This document shows positions 1 through 10,002 of a stretch of DNA of 64,000 bases, piece after piece (positions within the stretch are counted from its first letter, which is position 1; each line of letters opens with the position of its first letter). Position numbers and translations under genes: made by a program. The DNA comes from Pseudomonas sp. Ga0074129. GTDB taxonomy: Bacteria > Pseudomonadota > Gammaproteobacteria > Pseudomonadales > Pseudomonadaceae. Location of the stretch: contig LNDO01000076.1 of assembly GCA_001465025.1 (NCBI GenBank), positions 25,801-89,800 of the forward strand, written 5' to 3'. The notes under the pieces were generated by a model. The model searched no databases, was not told the DNA's origin, and worked only from the letters and a program-made list of their open reading frames with translations.

Positions 1-1140
1 ATTGCACGATTGGCAGAAGTGCTTGAGCCATGGAGCGCTCTGGCGACTCTCCAAGCAGGCGATGAGGCATCCAGCCTGTTCGCCGTTGCTCCGCAATTCG
101 ACGGCCCACCGCGTTATATTTCGCTGTTCGGCCCAAATGAACTCATCAACGCCGTGGGTATTGACCCTAGCAGGCTGGTCGACGCCATCAAAGAGCACTT
201 GCTGCTCGCGGCCGACAACAAAATACAGTCGCGCCTGCTGGTGCCTGAAGGCTTTAGCCAAGACATGCTGCAGCACCTCGCCGCCGCCTGGGGTGACATT
301 GCCGAACGCACCTTCCAGCGCAGTCAGGGTCAAGGCGCGTTGACACTCTGCATCGGCATGAGCGCCCTGCACTTCCACTTGGCCGGCAAACGTCCTTTTA
401 ATGAAGTCCTGCAACTGCCCGCGACCACCAATGCTGCCGTTTTCAAACCGGATACGGGAGCGCCGGATGTCTGGTCCAACGCCTTTGACGCGCAAAAAGC
501 CAACCTCTGGGAACATGGCATGCCCTTTGAGGAAATCCAATACGCCTCAGCCGACAAGAACACCCCTGCAGGCAACGGCAGCGCGGATACTTACCCAATT
601 TTTGACGTGGCAATCGTCAACATCAGCCCTGGCGGTTACTGCCTGTCATGGGCCAAAGAAGTACCCAGCCAGCTGCAGGCGGGCGAACTGCTCGGCATTA
701 AAAGCATGCCCAAACAAGGCTGGAGCGTGGCCGTTGTACGCTGGATTCGCCAAGTACGGGGCGGCGGTACGCAAATGGGTATCGAGTTAATCGCACCGCA
801 CGCCCAGGCCTGCGGCTTGCAGCTAGTGCGCAAGGCCGAGCAGAACAGTCAGTACCTGCGCGCCCTGCTGCTGCCAGAAATCAGCGCCATATCCAGGCCA
901 GCCAGCGTCATTACCGCCAGGCTGCCCTTTCAGGAGGGCAACAAGGTCAGCATCAACCTCAACGGCAGCGAACACCGTGCTGTGCTGAGCCGCAGGCAAA
1001 CCAGCACCGGCAGCTTTAATCAGTTCGAATACCGCAGTGTTGGCGAGGTCGTCTCCGATCCCGGGAAGCCCGTCACAGCCGCGAAAACCCGCGCGCCCAG
1101 CGGGGAGGAAGACTTTGACTCACTGTGGAAGTCGCTGTAG
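1..1140 (+). CDS. PilZ-like conserved protein upstream of fimX (5' end missing)
   Basis: The reading frame is open to the first base, so the gene is cut at its 5' end; about 379 codons are visible and it ends in TAG. The middle holds a NISPGG motif followed about 50 residues later by MGIEL, a pattern like the D/NxSxxG and GxxF/L parts of PilZ c-di-GMP-binding domains. I do not see the RxxxR motif that normally precedes them, so ligand binding is uncertain. It lies 63 bp before fimX on the same strand and matches the position of PAO1 PA4958 (from memory). A role in c-di-GMP or type IV pilus signalling is inference from the neighbour and the PilZ-like motif. Confidence 0.7.
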   Translation: MARLAEVLEPWSALATLQAGDEASSLFAVAPQFDGPPRYISLFGPNELINAVGIDPSRLVDAIKEHLLLAADNKIQSRLLVPEGFSQDMLQHLAAAWGDIAERTFQRSQGQGALTLCIGMSALHFHLAGKRPFNEVLQLPATTNAAVFKPDTGAPDVWSNAFDAQKANLWEHGMPFEEIQYASADKNTPAGNGSADTYPIFDVAIVNISPGGYCLSWAKEVPSQLQAGELLGIKSMPKQGWSVAVVRWIRQVRGGGTQMGIELIAPHAQACGLQLVRKAEQNSQYLRALLLPEISAISRPASVITARLPFQEGNKVSINLNGSEHRAVLSRRQTSTGSFNQFEYRSVGEVVSDPGKPVTAAKTRAPSGEEDFDSLWKSL

Positions 1141-1203
1141 ATTGCCGACGCACTCCCTTTCGTCGCTTTTTCGCGCCCGTTCGGCGCAGATCTGATATCG
1201 CAC

Positions 1204-3273
1204 ATGGCCATTGAAAAAAAAACCATTCGGCTACTGATTCTCGAAGACTCGCAAAACGAGGCTGAACGCCTAGTTAGCCTGTTTCGTAACGCCGGCCGGG
1301 CTACCCGTGTGCATCGCCTGACCTCCAGCGACGACCTCAACGAAGCCCTCCAGCACAGTTGGGACCTGCTGATCTGCGCCCCTGAGAGCGAGCAACTGCC
1401 GCCGAGCGAAGCCATCGGTGCGATTCGCCGCCAGGCCAAAGATATTCCGGTGATTCAACTGCTCGCCGATAACGACTCGGACAGCATCACTGAAGCCCTG
1501 ATACTCGGTGCCCTGGATGCTCTGCCGCAAGGTGAAGACGAGCGACTGATTCTGGTGGCCAAGCGTGAGTTGGCCAACCTGGAAGAACGCCGCGCCCGCC
1601 GCGCCTCGGAAGTGGCGCTGCGTGAAGCCGAGAAACGCTGCCAGTTGCTGCTCGATAGCTCCGTCGATGCCATCACTTACGTCCACGACGGCATGCATAT
1701 CTACGCCAACCGCGCCTACCTCGAACTCTTCGCTTATGAAGATGCCGATGAGCTGGAAGGCATGCCGATGATCGATTTGATCGGCAGTAGTGACCAGGCC
1801 AGCTTCAAAGACTTTCTGAAGAACTACCACAGCGCCGAGGGCCATGCCGAACTGCATTGCAACGGCGTGAGGGCCAATGGCCAGAGCTTCCCGGCACAAA
1901 TGAGTTTCTCCCCGGCCACCTATGACGGCGAACCGTGCATCCAGGTGGTAATTCGTGCTGAAACCGGCAATGCCGAACTCGAAGAAAAGCTGCGCGAGAT
2001 CAGCAGCCAGGACCTTGTTACCGGCCTGTTCAACCGTACCCACTTCCTCGAGTTGATGGACAGCGCCGCCGAACGCGCTGTCAATGCAGGTCAGCCGTCA
2101 ACACTGGCTTACATCCGCGTCGATCGCTACGCCAGCCTGCTGGCTGATATTGGCCTGGCGGGTATTGATATTCTGCTCACCGACCTGGCTAACCTGCTGC
2201 GCAGCTATTTCAACGCCGACGCTCAGCTCGCACGCTTTGGTGATGACGTGTTTGCTGTGCTACTGCCTGGCATCAGCCCGGAGAGTACGCGCGAGCAGTT
2301 AACCAGCCTGCTGAAAAAAGTCGAAGGGCACCTGTTCGATGTCAGCGGCCGCACCGTGCAAAGCAGCTTGTCGATCGGTGTCGCCGGGCTCAACGAGAAA
2401 ACTGCCAAAGCGCAGGAAGTGGTTGATCGCGCTCACCGCTGCGCTGACGAACTGAGCGATGGCAATGCCATTAAACTGTTCAACCCGGCCGACGAACTGG
2501 CCGCGGCAGCCAGCCGTGGCAACATTGTGGCGATGATCAAGCAGGCGCTGGAAAACAACAGCTTCCGCCTGTTGTTCCAACCGATCATCAGCCTGCGCGG
2601 CGACAGCTTCGAGCATTACGAAGCCCTGCTGCGCCTGGTCAACCCGCAAGGTGAAGAAATACCGCCTACCGAGCTGTTCAGCGCCGCCAAAGACGCCGGC
2701 CTGGCGGAGCGGATTGATCGTTGGGTCATCCTCAATTCGATCAAACTGCTGGCCGACCATCGCAGCAAGGGCCACAACACACGCCTGTTCGTCCACCTGT
2801 CCAGCGCCAGCCTGCAGGATCAAACCTTGCTGCCCTGGCTCAGCGTGGCGCTCAAAGCGGCGCGCCTGCCGTCTGATTCGCTGGTCTTCCAGTTCAGTGA
2901 ACCCGATGCCATTGCCTACCTTAAGCAGGCCAAGGCCATCACCCAAGGCTTAAACGAACTGCACTGCAAGTCTGCGCTGACCCAATTCGGTTGCTCGCTG
3001 AACCCGTTCAACACGCTCAAGCACCTGCATATCGACTTCGTAAAAGTCGACAGCTCGTTCTCTCAAGACCTGAGCAACGCCGAGAGTCAGGAAGCGTTGA
3101 AAACCCTGCTGGCAAGCCTGCACTCACAAGCCAAGCTGACGATCGTGCCCTTTGTAGAAAGCGCCAGCGTACTGGCAACTCTCTGGCAAGCGGGGGTCAA
3201 CTACATCCAGGGCCATTATCTGCAAGGCCCGAGTCAGTCGATGGACTACGACTTCGCCGCCGACGACGAGTGA
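1204..3273 (+). CDS. fimX: FimX, c-di-GMP-binding GGDEF/EAL protein for twitching motility
   Basis: The 689-residue protein has the FimX order: a receiver-like domain (about 8-125), a PAS domain (about 140-255), a GGDEF domain (about 260-425) and an EAL domain (about 435-680). Both catalytic sites are degenerate. The GGDEF signature reads GDDVF near residue 345. In the EAL domain EALLRL is kept near 472, but the conserved Asn is replaced in FVHLSS and the DDFGTGYSS motif is replaced by TQFGCSLNP. In the FimX family this leaves a c-di-GMP receptor at the cell pole that promotes type IV pilus assembly. The length and the serB neighbour match PAO1 PA4959. A bidirectional terminator follows directly. 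Confidence 0.93.
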   Translation: MAIEKKTIRLLILEDSQNEAERLVSLFRNAGRATRVHRLTSSDDLNEALQHSWDLLICAPESEQLPPSEAIGAIRRQAKDIPVIQLLADNDSDSITEALILGALDALPQGEDERLILVAKRELANLEERRARRASEVALREAEKRCQLLLDSSVDAITYVHDGMHIYANRAYLELFAYEDADELEGMPMIDLIGSSDQASFKDFLKNYHSAEGHAELHCNGVRANGQSFPAQMSFSPATYDGEPCIQVVIRAETGNAELEEKLREISSQDLVTGLFNRTHFLELMDSAAERAVNAGQPSTLAYIRVDRYASLLADIGLAGIDILLTDLANLLRSYFNADAQLARFGDDVFAVLLPGISPESTREQLTSLLKKVEGHLFDVSGRTVQSSLSIGVAGLNEKTAKAQEVVDRAHRCADELSDGNAIKLFNPADELAAAASRGNIVAMIKQALENNSFRLLFQPIISLRGDSFEHYEALLRLVNPQGEEIPPTELFSAAKDAGLAERIDRWVILNSIKLLADHRSKGHNTRLFVHLSSASLQDQTLLPWLSVALKAARLPSDSLVFQFSEPDAIAYLKQAKAITQGLNELHCKSALTQFGCSLNPFNTLKHLHIDFVKVDSSFSQDLSNAESQEALKTLLASLHSQAKLTIVPFVESASVLATLWQAGVNYIQGHYLQGPSQSMDYDFAADDE

Positions 3274-3287
3274 TAGCGCCAGAGACT

Positions 3288-3315
3288 AAAAAGCCGCTCA
3301 ATTGAGCGGCTTTTT
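3288..3315. terminator. bidirectional rho-independent terminator between fimX and serB
   Basis: A near-perfect palindrome with arms AAAAAGCCGCTCA and TGAGCGGCTTTTT lies between the fimX stop (3273) and the serB stop (3329). It gives a GC-rich stem with a T-tract on both strands, so it can end both convergent transcripts. Confidence 0.9.
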
Positions 3316-3328
3316 CATGCCAGATGTT

Positions 3329-4543
3329 TTACTCGCGACCGTCTCGATCACGAAAGCCCAGCAGGTAAAGAATGCCATCCAACCCCAAGGTAGAAATAGC
3401 CTGCTTAGCCGACTGTTTGACCAGCGGTTTAGCGCGAAAAGCCACGCCGAGGCCGGCAATCGCCAGCATCGGCAGATCATTCGCGCCATCGCCCACGGCA
3501 ATAGTCTGCTCCAGCCGCAACCCTTCCTTGGCCGCTAACTCGCGCAGCAAATCGGCTTTACGCTGAGCATCGACAATCGGCTCGACGGCAACACCCGTAA
3601 CTCGCCCATCGATAATCTGCAGTTCATTGGCAAACACGTAGTCGATGCCTAGCTTGGCCTGCAGTTGCTTAGCAAAGTAAGTGAAGCCACCCGACAAAAT
3701 GGCCGTCTTGTAGCCCAAGCGGCGCAGTTCACTGAACAGGGTTTCCGCGCCTTCGGTTAGGCGCAGCGAAGCACCAATGTCGGCCAATACCGTTTCTGGC
3801 AAGCCCTTGAGCAGCGCCAAGCGCTCGCGAAAGCTCGCGGCAAAGTCCAGTTCGCCGCGCATCGCACGCTCGGTAATCTCGGAAACCTGCTCACCGACGC
3901 CCGCGGCCTTGGCCAGCTCGTCGATCACTTCGGCCTCGATCAAGGTCGAGTCCATGTCGAACACCGCCAGTCGGCGGTTGCGGCGGAACAGCGAATCACG
4001 CTGGAAGGCGATATCGACGTTCAATTCCTGCGCCACACTGAGAAACTCGGCGCGCAGAGCGGCAGGATCAGCGGGTTCACCACGCACGGAAAACTCGATG
4101 CAACCCTTACCCTGCTCGGCCGGCATGTCCAGCGGCATGCGCCCGGAGAGGCGATCGATATGATCGATGTTCAAGTCATAACGCGCAGTAATCGCACTTA
4201 CACGCTGCAACTGCTCGGCTGTGACCTTGCGCGTCAGCAGGGTGACGATGTGCCGGGCCTTGCCCTGACCGCTGACCCATTGCTGATAATCCGTCTCCGA
4301 GACAGGCGTAAAGCGCACCTGCTGGTCGAGCTTGTAAGCGGTGAAGAGGATGTCCTTGAGCACCGAAGAGGCGCGTTCGGTGTCAGGAATCTCAACGAGG
4401 ATGCCGAATGACAGGGTGTCGTGGATGACGGCCTGGCCGATATCGAGGATATTAACCCCGCCCTGGGCCAGTACGCCGGTGATGGCAGCAGTCAAACCGG
4501 GGCGATCTTCGCCGGTGATATTGATCAGGACGATTTCGCGCAA
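3329..4543 (-). CDS. serB: phosphoserine phosphatase SerB
   Basis: This HAD-family enzyme catalyses the last step of serine synthesis, O-phosphoserine to L-serine. The 404-residue protein starts with an ACT-like region (ITGEDRPGLTAAITG, residues about 8-80) and a second regulatory segment. The HAD catalytic core follows: the DMDST nucleophile motif near residue 200, the LSGGF motif, a conserved Lys and GDGANDLPM near the C-terminus. All catalytic motifs are intact. It is convergent with fimX and divergent from smp, the same serB-smp pairing as in E. coli. Confidence 0.95.
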   Translation of the reverse strand: MREIVLINITGEDRPGLTAAITGVLAQGGVNILDIGQAVIHDTLSFGILVEIPDTERASSVLKDILFTAYKLDQQVRFTPVSETDYQQWVSGQGKARHIVTLLTRKVTAEQLQRVSAITARYDLNIDHIDRLSGRMPLDMPAEQGKGCIEFSVRGEPADPAALRAEFLSVAQELNVDIAFQRDSLFRRNRRLAVFDMDSTLIEAEVIDELAKAAGVGEQVSEITERAMRGELDFAASFRERLALLKGLPETVLADIGASLRLTEGAETLFSELRRLGYKTAILSGGFTYFAKQLQAKLGIDYVFANELQIIDGRVTGVAVEPIVDAQRKADLLRELAAKEGLRLEQTIAVGDGANDLPMLAIAGLGVAFRAKPLVKQSAKQAISTLGLDGILYLLGFRDRDGRE

Positions 4544-4715
4544 GGCTCGGTCTCCAGTACAGCGTCAGGGGCAACAGCCAGATGAGCGGGTCACAGGCCG
4601 TGGAAAGGCGCACATTCTACCCATTTTCAGCGGTAAACAGCCACGCACAGCGCTTTGCCCCCTGTCGGTGCGCCGCTATACTGCGCGCCTACTCAGTCGA
4701 CAAGAGCCGAGCTCT

Positions 4716-6248
4716 GTGAACCGGCCCGCCCCCGTAAAGCCCGATAATTTCTTCCTCTTGCTGTTCCAGGCCCTGCGTCAACGGCGCATTCCGCTTGCCC
4801 TGCGTATTGTCAGCCACAGCCTGTTATTGGTGGCGCTGGCGCTGGTCATCTATGGCTGGGTAATCGGCATGCAGTTCAAACACGCCATGCAGCAGCAAGC
4901 TGAGGCGCTGGGCACCAGCCTGATTACCCAAACTGCGACCTCTGCCACTGAGTTGCTGGTGTCCAACGACATCCTTAGCCTCAACGTGTTGCTCAACAAC
5001 TTGGTGAAGAACCCGCTGGTAGCCCACGCCGCCATCTACAGCGTGGATAACCGCATCCTCGCTGAAGCCGGTTCGCGCCCCACCCAAAGCATGCTCGGCG
5101 AGACCGAGGGGCTGTACTCGACACCGATCACCTTTCAAGAAGTGATAGCCGGACAGCTGCGCATCAGCCTGGACATGCAACAGTTCCAACAGCCCATGAC
5201 CATCAGCTTGCAGAGCATGGGCATTCTCAGCCTGATTTTGCTGGCCCTGACCCTGTCCTTGAGCATGCGACTGGGGCGGCATATTTCCACCCCACTGCTG
5301 CAGTTGCGTGTTTGGCTGCGTGACCCAGACGATCCGGCTCCCGGTGCGGGCCGACAAGATGAGATCGGCGATCTGGCGCGCCAACTGCAAGCCCGTCTGG
5401 TGCCGGAAAAGCCGCTGCCGGAGCCAGTCGAAGAAGCCTTCTTCGACGATGAGCCGCGCGAGCAGGACGACGAGGACTACCTGCCCGAGTCATTCGATAA
5501 CGAGCCAGGCTTTAGCGTGCGCGATTTGCACGAAGATTACGCTGATGAAGACGAACGTGACGACGCCCCGCGCAGCCGCACCTCAGCCCTCACCGACGAC
5601 AACCTGGACGACCCCTTTTCCGAGCTGCGTGATGACAGTGAGCATGAACCGCTGATTGCGCCGCCACTCGCTCAGCCCGCGCGACCCAGCGCCGTACTGG
5701 CCATCCAGCTCGGCGCACAGGAACAACTGCGCCGCCTGCCCCGAACACGCCTGCTGGAACTGCTGGAAAACTACCGCGATTGCCTGGACAAGGCCGCCAA
5801 GCTCTATCAGGGCGAGTTACACACCCTGAGCGATGGCAGTAGCCTGATGCTGTTCCACGAACAGACGATTGGCGAAGACTATCTGACCCACGCCATTTGC
5901 TGCGGCGAGTTGATGCGCGCACTGGGCCACGCCTTGCAAATTGATGTGGCAGACAGCGGCATTACCCTGCAATTGCAACTGGGGCTGACCTTGGGCGAGA
6001 AGCTCAACGGCCTCAGCCAAGGCGATCTGCTGCTGAGTGAAACCGCACAAAGCGCGCTGTCCCTGTCGCTGCACAGCCGCAACCTGCTGTTGGTCGAACG
6101 CAGCATTGCCGACGATGCGCTGGTCAGCCAGCGTGCGCGCATTCGCGCCATCGCCAGCCCACAAGGTGCCTGCTGCGTTGAGCGCTTGCTGGAGCCTTAC
6201 CCCTCGTTGCTAGAACGCCAACTGGCGCGCATGCACGACAATCACTAA
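4716..6248 (+). CDS. smp: AhpA/YtjB (Smp) family membrane protein
   Basis: The frame is open further upstream into serB, but a GTG at 4716 clears serB by 172 bp and begins VNRPAPVKPDNFF, just before the first hydrophobic segment, so I chose it (510 residues). A membrane segment lies at about 28-48, a periplasmic part at about 50-165 and a second membrane segment at about 167-185. A very acidic low-complexity cytoplasmic stretch follows at about 240-320 (many D/E), then a globular C-terminal domain that looks like a nucleotide-cyclase or GGDEF-type fold relative, without active-site motifs I recognise. The family is found divergent to serB; its function is unknown. The C-terminal extension makes it more than twice the length of E. 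coli Smp. Confidence 0.8.
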   Translation: MNRPAPVKPDNFFLLLFQALRQRRIPLALRIVSHSLLLVALALVIYGWVIGMQFKHAMQQQAEALGTSLITQTATSATELLVSNDILSLNVLLNNLVKNPLVAHAAIYSVDNRILAEAGSRPTQSMLGETEGLYSTPITFQEVIAGQLRISLDMQQFQQPMTISLQSMGILSLILLALTLSLSMRLGRHISTPLLQLRVWLRDPDDPAPGAGRQDEIGDLARQLQARLVPEKPLPEPVEEAFFDDEPREQDDEDYLPESFDNEPGFSVRDLHEDYADEDERDDAPRSRTSALTDDNLDDPFSELRDDSEHEPLIAPPLAQPARPSAVLAIQLGAQEQLRRLPRTRLLELLENYRDCLDKAAKLYQGELHTLSDGSSLMLFHEQTIGEDYLTHAICCGELMRALGHALQIDVADSGITLQLQLGLTLGEKLNGLSQGDLLLSETAQSALSLSLHSRNLLLVERSIADDALVSQRARIRAIASPQGACCVERLLEPYPSLLERQLARMHDNH

Positions 6249-6253
6249 TCAGC

Positions 6254-6282
6254 CTGTCCCGTTACCACCTGGTGCGGGACAG
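6254..6282. terminator. hairpin between convergent smp and lipoprotein gene
   Basis: CTGTCCCG pairs with CGGGACAG, with inner pairing of CACC and GGTG. It lies 6 bases after the smp stop and just before the stop of the convergent lipoprotein gene. There is no clear T-tract, so terminator function is probable but not certain. Confidence 0.45.
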
Positions 6283-6289
6283 TCGACCT

Positions 6290-7006
6290 TCAGAAACGGA
6301 ACACCTCGCCTTCGCCGCGCATAGGCTCAACAACGGGGATGCGCGGAGCGGCAGGAGCCGCGGGTTTAGCCGGCGCAGGTTTGCGCACCGGCTCAGGCCT
6401 GGCCACCTTAGTCGTCGCGTGATGCGCCTGCACCGCTTCGGCCATCTGCTTAACCAGTTGTTGCACCACAAGGCTTTGCGCGCGCACCTGATCAACCAGC
6501 GTGCCGTTATGCGCCTCTTCCAAACGCACCAACCGACCGTCCAGCAACTTGCCATCAGCACCGCTCAATCGCCACTGCGCCTCCAGCACCGCAGGGCGCA
6601 GCGGGCCGGAATCCAGACGCGTGATCGACAAGCCGACACGTACCTGCGGCACAAACCCTGCGGCGGCGGGCGCTAACACCAAGCGCTGGCTGTCCAGTCG
6701 CGCAGCCAGTTGACGCAGCAACTGCTGATCCAGATCGGCCGCCAGGCTACCGGCCCAGCGCCCATCTTCGGCGGGTGTCAGGCTGCCATCGGCCTGACGC
6801 TGTAACAGGGCCTCGCGCTGCAAATAGTCGGCAATAGCCACCGGCCCCAACAGCACGGCAATACCTTGTTCGGCAGCAGGTACGCCAATGGCGCCGCTGT
6901 CCAGTTGATACAGCGGCACCGGCTGATGACGGGTGCAACCGGTCAGGCTGAACAGCGCCGTCAACAGCAACATAAGGGGGAAACGCAGAGCGGTCATTTT
7001 AGTCAT
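6290..7006 (-). CDS. PqiC-like ABC-transport auxiliary lipoprotein
   Basis: I chose the ATG at 7006 because it puts a lipoprotein signal at the N-terminus: MTKMTALRFP, a hydrophobic stretch, then the lipobox LTGC, with Cys near residue 24. The mature part resembles the PqiC/YmbA family: a start like VPLYQLDSGA, then an ADYLQREALLQR segment, and a C-terminal helix rich in Ala/Gln. PqiC proteins are outer-membrane partners of MCE-type lipid transporters. Here no MCE or ABC genes lie alongside, so the partner is unknown. The C-terminus is rich in Pro, Ala and Lys and probably disordered. Confidence 0.72.
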   Translation of the reverse strand: MTKMTALRFPLMLLLTALFSLTGCTRHQPVPLYQLDSGAIGVPAAEQGIAVLLGPVAIADYLQREALLQRQADGSLTPAEDGRWAGSLAADLDQQLLRQLAARLDSQRLVLAPAAAGFVPQVRVGLSITRLDSGPLRPAVLEAQWRLSGADGKLLDGRLVRLEEAHNGTLVDQVRAQSLVVQQLVKQMAEAVQAHHATTKVARPEPVRKPAPAKPAAPAAPRIPVVEPMRGEGEVFRF

Positions 7007-7211
7007 CCAACCGGCAGTTCTGCCGGTGTACTCAGCCATTGGTCAGCGGGCTGTCGTGTTGTATCGGCCGCGTATCATCCTTGAAAGCCACACACGACTC
7101 CAGTCCAGCGCCGCCTTCGCGCGCAGGCAAGCGTACGGCGTAAACGCAAAAGCGCAGTCGTCACCTCTCGGCAATCGACTGCGCCCGGATCAACGCGTGT
7201 TAAGCCAGATT

Positions 7212-9440
7212 TTAGCCCGGCACCTCGATCAACAGACTGTCGACACGCTGGAAGCCGCGCGGCAGCTTGTTGCCACGACGGCCACGCTCGCCTTTGTAAT
7301 GCTCCAGGTCATCGGCTTTGAGCGACAAGGTACGCTTACCCGCTTGCAGCACCAGGGTCGCACCGACCGGCAGCACGGCCAGATCGGTCAGGTACTCTTC
7401 GCGTGAGGCCACCCGCTCGCCGGGAATGCCGATGATCTTGTTGCCTTTGCCCTTGCCCAGCTGCGGCAAATCCCGCACGGGGAACAGCAACAAACGGCCT
7501 TCGGTGGTCACCGCCGCCAACCAGTCGTCTTCACGACTGCCCAGTGGTTTGGGCGGCACGACTTGGGCACCGGCCGGCAGACTGAGCAGCGCTTTACCCG
7601 CTTTGTTTTTGGCCTGCAGGTCTTCACCCTTAACCACAAAACCGTAGCCGGCATCGGAGGCAATCACGTACAACGCGCTGTCATCCGGCAACAGCACACA
7701 TTCAAAGGTCGCTCCCGGCGGCGGGGTCAAACGGCCGGTCAGCGGCTCGCCCTGGCCGCGCGCAGACGGCAGCGTGTGCGCCGCCAGCGAATAGTACTGA
7801 TTCGAGCGCCCGGGCGCGGCGATCTTGAAGCCATCACCGGCTTTATACGACAGGCCCGTCGCATCAATGTCGTGACCCTTGGCACAACGCACCCAGCCTT
7901 TCTCGGACACCACCACTGTCACCGGTTCGGTCGGCATCAGCTCAGTTTCGCTCAGGGCGCGGGCTTCGGCACGGGCTACGATAGGCGAGCGGCGGTCATC
8001 GCCATAGGTTTCGGCATCTTTAATAATCTCGTCGCGCACCAGCTTCTTCAGCTTGGTTTCGCTGCCGAGCAGGGCCAGCAGCTTGGCGCGCTCTTTGGCC
8101 AGCTCGTCCTGCTCGCCACGGATCTTCATCTCCTCCAGTCGCGCCAGTTGGCGTAAACGGGTGTCGAGGATGTAATCGGCTTGCACATCGGTCAGGCCGA
8201 AACGCTCCATCAGCACCGACTTGGGCTGATCTTCCGTGCGGATGATGTGAATCACTTCATCCAGATTGAGGAAGGCCACCAGCAAACCGTCCAACAGGTG
8301 CAGGCGTTTCTCCACCTTGTCCAGGCGGTATTGCAAACGGCGCCGCACCGTGTTGACGCGGTACACCAACCACTCGGTCAACAGGGTGCGCAGGTTCTTC
8401 ACCGACGGCTTGCCGTCCAGACCAATCACGTTGGCGTTGACCCGGTAGCTGGACTCCAGATCGGTGGTGGCGAACAGGTGAGTCATCAGCTCGTCGGCAT
8501 CGACGCGGTTGGAACGCGGGATGATGACGATGCGGCACGGGTGTTCGTGGTCCGACTCGTCGCGCAAATCGGCCACCATCGGCAGCTTCTTGGCCTGCAT
8601 CTGCGCGGCGATCTGCTCCAGCACCTTGGCCCCCGACACCTGATGCGGCAGCGCGGTGACGACAATGTCGCCATCTTCCATGCGGTACACGGCGCGCATG
8701 CGCACCGAACCTTTGCCGGTTTCGTAAATTTTCAGCAGGTCGCTGCGCGGGGTGATGACTTCCGCCTCGGTTGGGAAGTCCGGGCCGAGCACGTGTTCGC
8801 ACAGTTGCTCGACCGTGGCATCCGGCTGATCAAGCAAGCGGACGCACGCCGCAGCCACTTCACGCAGGTTATGCGGCGGCACGTCAGTGGCCATGCCCAC
8901 GGCGATGCCGGTGGTGCCGTTGAGCAGCAAATTGGGTAAGCGCGCTGGCAGGGTGGCCGGCTCATTCATGGTGCCGTCAAAGTTCGGCACCCAGTCCACA
9001 GTGCCCTGCCCCAGCTCGGTGAGCAGCACCTCTGAGTAACGCGACAGGCGCGCCTCGGTGTAGCGCATGGCGGCGAAGGACTTAGGATCATCCGGCGCCC
9101 CCCAGTTGCCCTGCCCATCGACCAATGTGTAACGGTAGCTGAACGGCTGCGCCATCAGCACCATGGCCTCGTAGCAGGCACTGTCGCCGTGCGGGTGGAA
9201 TTTGCCGAGTACGTCGCCGACAGTACGCGCGGATTTTTTGTGCTTGGAGTCGGCATCCAGGCCCAGCTCGCTCATGGCGTAGATGATGCGCCGCTGCACA
9301 GGTTTGAGGCCGTCGCCGATATGCGGCAGCGCGCGATCCATGATCACGTACATGGAATAGTTGAGGTAAGCCTGCTCGGTAAAATCGGCAAGAGAACGGC
9401 GTTCAACGCCGTCCAGGCTCAAATCGAGGGAGTCGCTCAT
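7212..9440 (-). CDS. parC: DNA topoisomerase IV subunit A ParC (with a likely 10-codon internal gap)
   Basis: ParC forms the cleavage/rejoining subunit of topoisomerase IV, which decatenates chromosomes with ParE. The ATG at 9440 gives [13 protein letters not shown] and 742 residues. The catalytic Tyr is in [10 protein letters not shown] (residue about 127). In the quinolone-determining region [10 protein letters not shown], Ser87 and Glu91 are both present, the drug-sensitive forms. The C-terminal beta-pinwheel is recognisable, but near residue 548 it reads [12 protein letters not shown]. coli ParC, from memory, has about ten more residues here (a VVFVDSTGRS-like strand). So about 30 nt appear to be missing in frame at about 7795. 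The retropepsin-like gene lies just upstream in the transcript, 7 nt away. Confidence 0.93.
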   Translation of the reverse strand: MSDSLDLSLDGVERRSLADFTEQAYLNYSMYVIMDRALPHIGDGLKPVQRRIIYAMSELGLDADSKHKKSARTVGDVLGKFHPHGDSACYEAMVLMAQPFSYRYTLVDGQGNWGAPDDPKSFAAMRYTEARLSRYSEVLLTELGQGTVDWVPNFDGTMNEPATLPARLPNLLLNGTTGIAVGMATDVPPHNLREVAAACVRLLDQPDATVEQLCEHVLGPDFPTEAEVITPRSDLLKIYETGKGSVRMRAVYRMEDGDIVVTALPHQVSGAKVLEQIAAQMQAKKLPMVADLRDESDHEHPCRIVIIPRSNRVDADELMTHLFATTDLESSYRVNANVIGLDGKPSVKNLRTLLTEWLVYRVNTVRRRLQYRLDKVEKRLHLLDGLLVAFLNLDEVIHIIRTEDQPKSVLMERFGLTDVQADYILDTRLRQLARLEEMKIRGEQDELAKERAKLLALLGSETKLKKLVRDEIIKDAETYGDDRRSPIVARAEARALSETELMPTEPVTVVVSEKGWVRCAKGHDIDATGLSYKAGDGFKIAAPGRSNQYYSLAAHTLPSARGQGEPLTGRLTPPPGATFECVLLPDDSALYVIASDAGYGFVVKGEDLQAKNKAGKALLSLPAGAQVVPPKPLGSREDDWLAAVTTEGRLLLFPVRDLPQLGKGKGNKIIGIPGERVASREEYLTDLAVLPVGATLVLQAGKRTLSLKADDLEHYKGERGRRGNKLPRGFQRVDSLLIEVPG

Positions 9441-9447
9441 GCGTGCC

Positions 9448-10002
9448 TCATTGCAAAGTGGATGGCTGCGAAACGGGTTGCGTCGCGGTCGACTGGCGCA
9501 GCTGCAAGACGCCGTCGCGCTGCGAAAATTCAAGCTGTTTAAGGGCGCTCATACCCAGCAAAACCTCATCGCCGTCCATGCCGGGCGCGATCAGGGCGTC
9601 AACATCAGTCAGAACAATATCGCCTACCTGCAGGCGATTTAGGCGCGTGCGGTGGGCTGTGGCGCGGCCGTTGGCAGTGTTGATCAGAATCGCCGCGCCC
9701 GTCTGCAGCCCCAGCCGCTGAGCCACAGCGGTCGGCACCGCCACTTGGGTCGCGCCCGTGTCGAGCAAGAAAGTAACCGGCTGGCCATTGATCGCCCCAT
9801 CGGCCACATAATGCCCCTGCCGCGTGCTGGCCAAGTGCACGTCAATGTAACCATTGCCATGCTCAGACTGGGGGTTGCGATTGGGGTTACGTTGGGCATC
9901 TTCCCAATCACCGAAAAACCGAGTGGCGAGCAGTAAGGCAGCCGCCCAGGCGAGCACCAGCATCACCCGCCCAGCACGCTTACCCGCCGGCTGCTCACTC
10001 AC
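9448..10002 (-). CDS. retropepsin-like aspartic protease, membrane anchored
   Basis: The GTG at 10002 overlaps the stop of the preceding esterase gene in a GTGA arrangement, giving 184 residues; a start 15 bases upstream is also possible. After a short basic N-terminus there is one membrane segment ([18 protein letters not shown]). A single aspartic protease domain of the clan AA (TIGR02281-like) type follows, with the active-site motif [13 protein letters not shown] and the later flap/IND region ILINTANGR and [12 protein letters not shown]. Such proteins act as dimers in the periplasm; substrates are unknown. The position between parC and the phytase-like gene matches PAO1 PA4965. Confidence 0.82.
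   Translation of the reverse strand: MSEQPAGKRAGRVMLVLAWAAALLLATRFFGDWEDAQRNPNRNPQSEHGNGYIDVHLASTRQGHYVADGAINGQPVTFLLDTGATQVAVPTAVAQRLGLQTGAAILINTANGRATAHRTRLNRLQVGDIVLTDVDALIAPGMDGDEVLLGMSALKQLEFSQRDGVLQLRQSTATQPVSQPSTLQ

Noticed and set aside
1204-3273. FimX as an active diguanylate cyclase or phosphodiesterase
   Set aside because: Key residues of both domains are replaced; it fits a c-di-GMP receptor.
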